From: Gammaproteobacteria bacterium
GTDB lineage: Bacteria; Pseudomonadota; Gammaproteobacteria; Steroidobacterales; Steroidobacteraceae
Direction of reading: 5' to 3'
Length of the DNA: 5,357 bases
NCBI GenBank assembly: GCA_028293775.1
Contig: JAQGOD010000501.1
Span: 1 to 5,357 of the forward strand
Part shown: piece after piece, positions 1 to 5,357 of the stretch
Layout: each line of letters starts with the position of its first letter
Position numbering within the stretch: the stretch's first letter is position 1
Notes under the pieces: model-generated
The model's database searches: none
The model's input: only the letters and a program-made list of their open reading frames with translations
What the model was told of the DNA's origin: nothing
Position numbers and translations under genes: made by a program

Positions 1-2467
1 CGATCTTCAAGTAGTCCACCGGGAAGTGCTTCAAGTAGCCGAACGAGGACAAGCCGGTGCCGAAATCATCGAGGGCGAACTTGCAGCCTAACTCCTTCAG
101 CGCCTGGATGAAGCGATTGGCCTGCGAGAAGCTGGCGATGGCCGCGGTTTCCGTGATCTCAAAGCAAATCTTCGTGGCGTCCAAACCGCTGTGGTGAAAT
201 TGATCGATGACGTAGGGCAGGAATTTGTCGTCGCCCAAGCTTTGCCCGGACAAATTGATCGAGCACATGGTGAGTTTTTCGCGCTCATCGGCCTCTGAAA
301 CCAGCCACCGGAAGGCATTTTCGATGACCCAGCGATCGATGCTCGGCGTGATGCCATAGCGCTCCGCGGCGGTCATGAAATTATCCGGCCCGACGATCTT
401 GCCGGCTTCATCGCGCATGCGCAGCAGCAACTCGTAGTGTGCACCCGCTTCGGTTTTCTGCAGCGGCATGATGGTTTGGCGGAACAGCTCGAAACGGCCC
501 TCTTCCAGCGCATTGTTGATGCGCGCCGCCCACTGCATTTCGCGCCGCCGGCGCATCAGATCGATGTCATTTTCCTCGAAGCTGTGCACGCGATTGCGGC
601 CGGCCTCTTTGGCTGCCTGGCAGGCGCTGTCGGCGGCGCTCAACACGGCTGCCACATCGGCATTGTCCGCGGAAATCGGCACCACGCCGATGCTCGCGCC
701 CAAGCGGAAGGTGCGCTCTTCCCAAGTGAATTTGAAGTTACGCACCGCCTCGCGCAGCGCCTCGGCAGTGCGCATCGCTTCATCGAGCGAACAGCTTTCC
801 AATAAAATCCCGAATTCATCGCCGCCCAAGCGTGCCAGCGTGTCGCGCCAACGCACTTTGGATTTCAGCAGCGCTCCCACTTGGCCCAGCAGCGCATCCC
901 CTGCACTGTGGCCGCAGGTATCGTTGACTATTTTGAATTGATCCAAATCAAGAACGCATAGCGCATAGGAGGTCTCGCGCGCTTTGGCGCTCTTCAAAGC
1001 GCGTTCCATGCGATTTTCAAATTCGCGCCGGTTCACCAAGCCCGTGAGCACGTCATGGCTCGCGTGATAGCTCAGGCGCCGGTTCAGTTCCCGCGCCTCG
1101 CTGACATCGTGAAACACCAAGACTCCGCCGGAGACCGCGCCGCTGCCATCGCGAATGGGCGAGGCCGTGCTTTCGACGTAAATCTCATTGCCGTCGCGGC
1201 GGATGAGCAGCATCGGGCGCACCGATTTGATCGAGCGCGTGCGGCGGATGGCAACCGCCAGCGGATTTTCCAGCGGCTCGCAAGTCTCCTCGTGGAAGGC
1301 GCGAAAGATCTCCTCGATGGCGCGGCCTTGACTGTCCTCGAGCCTCCAGCCGGTGAGCGCCTCGGCCACCGGATTCAAATAATCGATGACCCCTTTTGCA
1401 TCCGTGGTGATGACGCCGTCCCCAATGCTCTGCAAGGTGATTTGCGCGCTTTCTTTTTCGCGAAACAGCGCCTCTTCGTAAAGCTTGCGCTCGGTGATGT
1501 CCAGTTCGACGCCCACCAGGCGCAGCAAGCGCCCTTTGTCGTCGACCTTGGCCTTGGCGCGGCTGATGACCCAGCGCCATTCTCCGGTCGCATGGCGCAT
1601 GCGGTGCAAGCTTTCGAAAATCGGCGTCTTGCCGGCGACATGATCGCGGATGGCAGCTTGAACACGGGACATGTCATCGGAATGCACGAGGGTGCGCCAG
1701 TCCGGCGCTTCCCCCACATCGCTTTCGTCGTAGCCCAGCATGGCCTTCCAGCGCGGCGAGAGATAGACGCGGTTATTCAGCGTGTCGAAGTCCCACAACC
1801 CGTCGTTGGCACTGTGTATGGCGAGCTCGTTACGTTCTTCCAAATCCTCCAGATGGCGTTGAATCTCGATCCGCTCGAGCCCCGTGGCAAGGCTGCTGCC
1901 GACCAGCTTCATCAAAAGATGCAATTGCACGTCCCAACTGTCGCGCGGACGGGCGTTGGCTATACCTAACAGGCCCGCGGCTCGGCCCTTGATGGTGTAG
2001 CCGATGATGAGCACCGAGCCGATGCCCAAGTGACTCCACAGCGCCGCATCGATGGCTTGGTCCTCGCGTGGCGCGCCGGTATCTCGCAATTCCGACACCC
2101 GCAGCGGCGCCAGGCGCGATTGCAGCCACGGCAAATCATCCAAGGATTGACCGCGCAATTGTTCCGGATTGCCCGTCGACATCATGCCGCGCGCGACTTG
2201 TACGTCGCCGATTTGGTCAAGCTCGGGATCGAGGGCGATATGAAAGGCTGCATCGACGCGGGTCGCTTCGCGCAGCAGCTCCAAATTCACAATGATGGTA
2301 TCGAGAGCCGTGGCGGCCGTCATCGTTTGGAAATCGACCGCGATTTTTGTGCAGATGACGTCCAGGCCACCATTGGTGCGGGGGCCGCGTCTCGGCCAAG
2401 TTTGCGGGGACAATATGTCCGAGGCTGTGAGATCTAATTGGCGGGGATCGTTTGGAGCTATTGCCAT
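1..2467 (-). CDS. GAF-PAS-PAS-GGDEF-EAL cyclic-di-GMP synthase/phosphodiesterase (3' end beyond window)
   Basis: A sensor-regulator that would make and/or degrade the second messenger cyclic-di-GMP in the cytoplasm. The minus frame is open from ATG 2467 to the window edge (822 residues, C-terminus missing). Order: a 34-residue leader, a GAF-like domain (about 35-205), PAS 1 (about 213-328, ending in LDITERK), PAS 2 (about 337-458), GGDEF (about 466-630, with DVLTGLVNRR from 472) and EAL (from about 645). The diguanylate cyclase signature GGDEF is intact at 548-552, and RWRD at 539-542 matches the RxxD inhibitory I-site, five residues upstream. In the EAL half the signature is ELL (E679-L681), with N738 (INLSGQSL), E770 (FEIT), D800-D801 (DDFGTG) and K821 all present, so phosphodiesterase activity is expected; the final glutamate lies off the edge. 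An in-frame TGA at 2474-2476 makes ATG 2467 the first ATG; GAAGG lies three bases upstream, a close Shine-Dalgarno. No transmembrane segment is evident, so the ligand is probably cytoplasmic. Domain assignment is strong; signal and direction of net activity are unknown. Confidence 0.95.
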   Translation of the reverse strand, partial: MAIAPNDPRQLDLTASDILSPQTWPRRGPRTNGGLDVICTKIAVDFQTMTAATALDTIIVNLELLREATRVDAAFHIALDPELDQIGDVQVARGMMSTGNPEQLRGQSLDDLPWLQSRLAPLRVSELRDTGAPREDQAIDAALWSHLGIGSVLIIGYTIKGRAAGLLGIANARPRDSWDVQLHLLMKLVGSSLATGLERIEIQRHLEDLEERNELAIHSANDGLWDFDTLNNRVYLSPRWKAMLGYDESDVGEAPDWRTLVHSDDMSRVQAAIRDHVAGKTPIFESLHRMRHATGEWRWVISRAKAKVDDKGRLLRLVGVELDITERKLYEEALFREKESAQITLQSIGDGVITTDAKGVIDYLNPVAEALTGWRLEDSQGRAIEEIFRAFHEETCEPLENPLAVAIRRTRSIKSVRPMLLIRRDGNEIYVESTASPIRDGSGAVSGGVLVFHDVSEARELNRRLSYHASHDVLTGLVNRREFENRMERALKSAKARETSYALCVLDLDQFKIVNDTCGHSAGDALLGQVGALLKSKVRWRDTLARLGGDEFGILLESCSLDEAMRTAEALREAVRNFKFTWEERTFRLGASIGVVPISADNADVAAVLSAADSACQAAKEAGRNRVHSFEENDIDLMRRRREMQWAARINNALEEGRFELFRQTIMPLQKTEAGAHYELLLRMRDEAGKIVGPDNFMTAAERYGITPSIDRWVIENAFRWLVSEADEREKLTMCSINLSGQSLGDDKFLPYVIDQFHHSGLDATKICFEITETAAIASFSQANRFIQALKELGCKFALDDFGTGLSSFGYLKHFPVDYLKI

Positions 2468-2601
2468 GCGCCTTCACTGGTCCCAGGAAGATAGTTGCGG
2501 TTGCAGATCAACAGTTTGCCACATCAATCCGTCGCGAAACTCGAATGCGTCACACACTTCCTCGCGCCCACATTTGAACATACACCTGGATTCTCGCACA
2601 A

Positions 2602-2607
2602 GTTATA
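2602..2607 (-). promoter_or_regulatory. Possible -10 element for the cyclic-di-GMP enzyme gene
   Basis: Read on the minus strand these bases are TATAAC, five of six matches to the sigma-70 -10 consensus, in a locally AT-rich stretch. No good -35 hexamer lies 16-18 bases upstream, so this is weak. If used, the transcript would begin near 2595 and carry an untranslated leader of roughly 130 bases before ATG 2467. The inverted repeat at 2611-2633 would lie just upstream, over the -35/spacer region. Confidence 0.3.
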
Positions 2608-2610
2608 AGG

Positions 2611-2633
2611 AATACAAGCTAAGCGATTGTATT
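2611..2633. repeat. Inverted repeat, 7-bp arms with 9-base centre (possible operator)
   Basis: AATACAA (2611-2617) and TTGTATT (2627-2633) are perfect inverted arms around a nine-base centre that itself contains the partial palindrome GCTAAGC. It is AT-rich in a GC-rich neighbourhood and lies between the acyltransferase stop and the regulator start, immediately upstream of the TATAAC element on the minus strand. Size and symmetry suit a dimeric DNA-binding protein. A weak RNA hairpin is the alternative, but there is no U-tract that would make it a terminator. Confidence 0.5.
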
Positions 2634-2650
2634 AATAGGGCTTCGGCGAA

Positions 2651-2668
2651 AATCCGGCGAACCTCGCC
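2651..2668 (-). terminator. Weak candidate terminator of the acyltransferase gene
   Basis: On the minus strand, about 20 bases after the acyltransferase TAA, GGCGA (2668-2664) and TCGCC (2660-2656) form a five-base-pair GC-rich stem with a GGT loop, followed by GGA and a short T run. The stem is short and the U-tract is poor, so termination would be inefficient and read-through into the regulator gene is possible. A run of seven C (2667-2673) borders it. Confidence 0.2.
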
Positions 2669-2689
2669 CCCCCAACGTCCAGCGAATAT

Positions 2690-3433
2690 TTATGCGGCCG
2701 CCGCTTTTGCAGTTTCAAATAGACGCGTAAGCCGCTGTTCCATATCGGCTTGTAGCCGCTGAAGTGCGGCCGCGTCAAGGCCCTTGGCCACGTACACCGG
2801 CTCGCCGATGGCGATGACGATGCGCGCGCCCGGCTTCGGGATCACGAAGCGGTCCCAACTGATCTTCCACACGCGTGAGGCAAAATAGCTCAAAGGGATG
2901 ATGGGCCTTTGCGAGAGTTGGGCAAGCAGCAAAGCGCCGGGCTTGAACTTCCACGCCGGACCGCGCGGCCCGTCCGGAGCAATAACCGGTGAAATGCTCT
3001 CGTGGACCAACGCCTGGTAAAAGTCACGCAGCGCGCGAGCACCGGTGTGCGAGGATGATCCACGAATCACTTCCCCGCCGAGAGCTCGTACGATCAGGGC
3101 GCCGAATTCGCCATCGACCGACGGGCTGACCAATACGCCTAATTTCACGCCTGCCTTGCGCTGGTCGAACAGATATTTGGCGCAAAACAGTTGATGCTGA
3201 TGCCAGTACACGGGAATGAAAGAAGGTGCACGTGCGAGCGCCGCGCTGAGGTGCTCGGCGCCGATGATGCGCTCGCGTTTACACCAGCCAATCACGACTC
3301 GCATCATGCCAAGGACGATGGGCGCCGCGAATTTATAAAGCCACAAACGCCACTTCGTCAGCTGACGACCGGAGCGGGTCTGCCGATCGTAGATCGTATT
3401 GCGAAGCCCGCCCTCTTCCCGTTTCTTATGCAC
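2690..3433 (-). CDS. DUF374-family lysophospholipid/lipid A-type acyltransferase
   Basis: A probable membrane-associated enzyme that moves a fatty acyl chain onto a glycerophospholipid or lipid A-like acceptor at the inner face of the cytoplasmic membrane. Using GTG 3433 as start it has 247 residues, close to the usual size. A hydrophobic segment (about 30-49) precedes the catalytic domain. Family landmarks, in order: WHQHQ (77-81) with the catalytic-type histidine, SPSVDGE (103-109; family form close to SRSRDGE), RGSSS (124-128), PDGPRGP (153-159) and a SWDRF...PKPG stretch near the end. The start is not certain: the same frame extends to GTG 3556, which would overlap the divergent P450 by 67 bases, and the first ATG (3307) would remove the hydrophobic segment. 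No candidate has a convincing Shine-Dalgarno. Family identity is firm; from memory, a DUF374-type enzyme (LpxJ) has been described as a lipid A secondary acyltransferase, but the substrate here cannot be read from sequence. Confidence 0.88.
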   Translation of the reverse strand: MHKKREEGGLRNTIYDRQTRSGRQLTKWRLWLYKFAAPIVLGMMRVVIGWCKRERIIGAEHLSAALARAPSFIPVYWHQHQLFCAKYLFDQRKAGVKLGVLVSPSVDGEFGALIVRALGGEVIRGSSSHTGARALRDFYQALVHESISPVIAPDGPRGPAWKFKPGALLLAQLSQRPIIPLSYFASRVWKISWDRFVIPKPGARIVIAIGEPVYVAKGLDAAALQRLQADMEQRLTRLFETAKAAAA

Positions 3434-3439
3434 ACTCGT

Positions 3440-3468
3440 ATTGTCGGGAAGCGCTCCGTGAGGCGCAA
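3440..3468 (-). promoter_or_regulatory. Possible promoter of the acyltransferase gene
   Basis: On the minus strand TTGCGC (3468-3463) and GACAAT (3445-3440) are separated by 17 bases, the preferred sigma-70 spacing. The hexamers match the consensus at three and four positions of six, so the call is weak. Transcription would begin near 3433, which coincides with the GTG chosen as start and would give a leaderless or nearly leaderless message. Confidence 0.25.
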
Positions 3469-3477
3469 TGCCTAAGT

Positions 3478-3483
3478 TACAAT
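3478..3483 (+). promoter_or_regulatory. -10-like TACAAT directly before the P450 start codon
   Basis: TACAAT matches the sigma-70 -10 consensus at five of six positions and ends six bases before ATG 3490. Transcription would then start at or very near the A of the start codon, a leaderless transcript. No good -35 hexamer is present at 16-18 bases, and the only Shine-Dalgarno-like bases (GGCGG, 3484-3488) sit too close to the ATG. A promoter further upstream, inside the divergent gene, is the alternative. Confidence 0.3.
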
Positions 3484-3489
3484 GGCGGC

Positions 3490-4785
3490 ATGCAAACCAC
3501 GGCAATTCCACCCGGACCCACCGAAGGGTTCGATATTGGCGGCAGCGAAGAATCACTGACGCGTCTGCAAGACTATTTTGCTAGATTCGGCGATGTTTAC
3601 CGCGTTTTCGCGCCCGCTCGCGGCGTGAACAACTACGTCATCAACCATCCGGAGGACATCAAACGCGTCCTGCTGACAAATCACCGCAATTACACCAAGG
3701 GCGAGGGCATGGACCGGGTCAAGATCCTGCTTGGCAACGGCATCATGACCAGCGAAGGAGCATTTTGGCGGCGGCAGAGGCGCATGATGCAGCCCTCTTT
3801 CCACCGGCGCGTCATTGATCAGTTCAGCACCCTCATCAGCGAGGTCAACGAGAAATTCGCGCAGCGCTGGGCGGAGCAGTGCGCTCGCGGAGAACCGGTC
3901 AATGTGTCGAGCGATATGAGTGAATTGACCCTTGAAATCGTGCTCAAATCCATATTCGGCAGCGACTTGGAACGCCTCGAACAGCAATTGGGCGCGAACC
4001 CATTCGAGGTCGTGGCCAAGCAACCGAATCGCGATCTGAAATTCGCCTTCCAGTTTCGCTCGCTGGGCAAATTGGTCGCCGAGCTGATTCATCGGCGCCG
4101 CGATGCGCCCGAAGAGCATTTTGATTTTTTGAGCATGCTCATGCTGACGCGCGATCGGGAAAGCGATGAGCCCATGTCCGTTAAAGAGTTGATCGACGAA
4201 GTGCTGACGCTGATCGTCGCCGGCCACGAAACCACGGCCGCGGCGCTGACTTGGACCTGGTACTTGTTGGCTCAACATCATGCGGCCGCCGAGCAGCTCG
4301 AGGCTGAGGCCGACCGCACCGCCGCCGGCGTCATGGCGCTCAGTGCCGCCGAAGCGATGTCCTTCACGCACCACGTGCTGCAAGAATCCTTGCGGCTGTA
4401 TCCGCCCGGCTGGCTCATCAGCCGGCGCTCCATCGAGGGCGATGAACTGGGCGGATTTGCGATCCCGCCGCGCACCGATGTGTTCATCAGCCCATATCTG
4501 CTGCACCGGCATCCGGCATTTTGGAACGACGCCGAAGAATTCAAACCCGAGCGTTTTGCCGATGCGGATGCCAATGAACGGCACAAGTTCGCTTATATTC
4601 CCTTCGCGGTGGGACCGCGCCACTGCATCGGCGAGAATATTGCGATGTTCGAGATGCTGGTGCACATGCGCACCATGACACGCCGCTTTCGGCTCAAGCG
4701 CGCCACGAGCGAGCCCATTGAATTCGAGGCCCAAATCAACCTGCGGCCCCGATCCAACCTCATGATGACGGTAGAAATGCGATGA
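3490..4785 (+). CDS. Cytochrome P450, soluble bacterial type
   Basis: A heme monooxygenase of 431 residues, complete and of normal length. The N-terminus is polar and proline-rich (IPPGP) with no signal or membrane anchor, so it is cytoplasmic. Signatures: C-helix WRRQR (W93...R97), I-helix AGHETT (244-249) with the acid-alcohol pair E247/T248 used in oxygen activation, K-helix ExxR as ESLR (299-302), PERF (353-356) completing the E-R-R triad, and the heme loop FxxGxRxCxG at 372-381 with C379 as iron ligand. All catalytic residues are intact. The body resembles the CYP4/CYP102-like bacterial group that often oxidises fatty acyl chains, which fits the overlapping acyl-activating gene, but the substrate is inferred. 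No ferredoxin or reductase is visible, so redox partners must come from elsewhere. ATG 3490 is the only sensible start in frame; the ATG at 3482 is in another frame. The stop TGA shares bases with the next start (ATGA), indicating an operon with translational coupling. Confidence 0.96.
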   Translation: MQTTAIPPGPTEGFDIGGSEESLTRLQDYFARFGDVYRVFAPARGVNNYVINHPEDIKRVLLTNHRNYTKGEGMDRVKILLGNGIMTSEGAFWRRQRRMMQPSFHRRVIDQFSTLISEVNEKFAQRWAEQCARGEPVNVSSDMSELTLEIVLKSIFGSDLERLEQQLGANPFEVVAKQPNRDLKFAFQFRSLGKLVAELIHRRRDAPEEHFDFLSMLMLTRDRESDEPMSVKELIDEVLTLIVAGHETTAAALTWTWYLLAQHHAAAEQLEAEADRTAAGVMALSAAEAMSFTHHVLQESLRLYPPGWLISRRSIEGDELGGFAIPPRTDVFISPYLLHRHPAFWNDAEEFKPERFADADANERHKFAYIPFAVGPRHCIGENIAMFEMLVHMRTMTRRFRLKRATSEPIEFEAQINLRPRSNLMMTVEMR

Positions 4786-5357
4786 GCGTTGCCAGCAAGC
4801 TGGAGAGCTTTACCACCTTAGTCGACATGCTCGAGGCGAATCGAGAAGTGGACCGAGCCGTCACCTATGTGGAGGGGGAAGATAACGAGCGGCGCGTCTC
4901 GTACAAGGAAGTACACGCGCGCGCGCTGGGAATCTTGTTTCATCTTCAGGCTGCCGGCGCGCGCCGCGGCGAAAACATGATCATTTTTCTCAACAACAAC
5001 GAACAATTCCTGGACGGATTTTGGGCCGCCATTTGCGGGGGCATCGTTCCCGTGCCCCTTGCCGTCGGCATTAGCGACGAGCACCGGCACAAGCTGCTGC
5101 GCGTCGCGCGAAAGCTGAATAATCCGCTGCTCTATACGGATGCAAAGAGCCTGCAGCGCCTGGAAACGCTCGCCGGACAGGTAGGCGAATCTGATTTATT
5201 TGCCCAGCTCAAGTCGCGCGCCTTCCTGGTGGAATCGATTACCGACATCTCCAAGACCGGAAAGCTCGTCCGTCCTGCCGCCGATGACTTGGCATTCATC
5301 CAATTCTCATCGGGCTCCACCAGTGAGCCCAAAGGCGTGATGCTGAGCCACGGCAAT
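4782..5357 (+). CDS. Fatty acyl-AMP ligase / AMP-dependent synthetase, N-terminal part (runs off window)
   Basis: The start of an adenylate-forming (ANL superfamily) enzyme; 192 residues are visible and the frame is open to the edge. Such enzymes activate a carboxylic acid with ATP to an acyl-adenylate, then pass it to CoA or an acyl carrier protein. Visible signs: a leader with VSYKEVHARALG (about 44-55), the WAAICGGIVPVPLA segment (about 86-99) and the ATP-binding P-loop SSGSTSEPKGV at 176-186, followed by MLSHGN. The VPVPLA segment and a lysine-rich following helix look more like fatty acyl-AMP ligases feeding polyketide, peptide or lipid pathways than ordinary acyl-CoA ligases, but the insertion that separates the two lies beyond the edge. 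ATG 4782 overlaps the P450 stop by four bases with little Shine-Dalgarno, so translation is likely coupled to the P450. The gene is firmly ANL; the subtype is moderately supported. Confidence 0.9.
   Translation, partial: MSVASKLESFTTLVDMLEANREVDRAVTYVEGEDNERRVSYKEVHARALGILFHLQAAGARRGENMIIFLNNNEQFLDGFWAAICGGIVPVPLAVGISDEHRHKLLRVARKLNNPLLYTDAKSLQRLETLAGQVGESDLFAQLKSRAFLVESITDISKTGKLVRPAADDLAFIQFSSGSTSEPKGVMLSHGN

Noticed and set aside
437..941. Two overlapping plus-strand frames opposite the GGDEF/EAL region
   Set aside because: Shadows of the minus-strand coding sequence; they overlap each other in different frames and show no family features.
1055..1969. A 304-codon open frame on the plus strand
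   Set aside because: It is antisense to the PAS and GGDEF domains of the regulator, whose motifs are unambiguous; no domain or ribosome-binding site supports it.
2217..2477. Minus-strand frame starting with GTG at 2477 as an alternative regulator start
   Set aside because: It is in a different frame from the GAF-PAS-GGDEF-EAL protein and ends after 86 codons without recognisable features; the true frame starts at ATG 2467.
2468..2689. Possible small RNA or tRNA in the spacer
   Set aside because: No cloverleaf, no strong terminator and no recognisable RNA family; only the short inverted repeat and weak hairpin can be seen.
2030..2762. Plus-strand frames spanning the GAF region and the intergenic spacer
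   Set aside because: One crosses from antisense of the regulator through the spacer into antisense of the acyltransferase; composition looks random and no start signal is evident.
3191..3475. Plus-strand 94-codon frame upstream of the P450
   Set aside because: Antisense to the N-terminal half of the acyltransferase, no domain and no ribosome-binding site.
3553..4734. A 393-codon open frame on the minus strand opposite the P450
   Set aside because: It lies wholly antisense to a P450 with every signature intact, its translation shows no recognisable domain, and its low-complexity H/G/R/A-rich composition is typical of antisense frames in GC-rich genes.
4818..5356. Minus-strand frames opposite the acyl-AMP ligase
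   Set aside because: Antisense to an ANL-family reading frame with a clear P-loop; no independent support.

Overview
This window looks like a piece of a moderately GC-rich proteobacterial chromosome. The domain styles (GAF-PAS-PAS-GGDEF-EAL regulator, DUF374-type acyltransferase, soluble cytochrome P450, fatty acyl-AMP ligase) fit a soil or freshwater gammaproteobacterium, for example of the Nevskiales/Steroidobacterales type. That placement is inferred from domain style only; there is no rRNA or other taxonomic marker. I see no tRNA, rRNA, CRISPR array, insertion sequence or integrase.

Layout. (1) Positions 1-2467, minus strand: 822 residues of a multidomain cyclic-di-GMP enzyme that runs off the left edge. 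It has an N-terminal GAF-like sensor, two PAS domains, a GGDEF domain with an inhibitory I-site and an EAL domain that keeps the metal-binding residues visible here. (2) Positions 2468-2689: a 222-base spacer, AT-rich in its middle, with a 7+9+7 inverted repeat, a -10-like element for the regulator and a weak hairpin behind the acyltransferase. (3) Positions 2690-3433, minus strand: a DUF374-family lysophospholipid/lipid A-type acyltransferase. (4) Positions 3434-3489: a 56-base divergent control region. (5) Positions 3490-4785, plus strand: a complete soluble cytochrome P450. (6) Position 4782 to the right edge, plus strand: the first 192 residues of an adenylate-forming enzyme of the fatty acyl-AMP/acyl-CoA ligase group, overlapping the P450 stop by four bases (ATGA).

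How the genes may work together. The P450 and ligase overlap and are almost certainly co-transcribed, which suggests that a fatty acid or similar lipid is oxidised and also activated as an acyl adenylate for transfer to a carrier protein or CoA. A membrane acyltransferase is transcribed divergently from the same short control region. The most attractive reading is the left edge of a cluster making a modified lipid (hydroxylated acyl lipid, sphingolipid-like or polyketide-type). The deciding genes lie beyond position 5357. The cyclic-di-GMP enzyme is probably a separate transcription unit; its link to the lipid genes is only positional.
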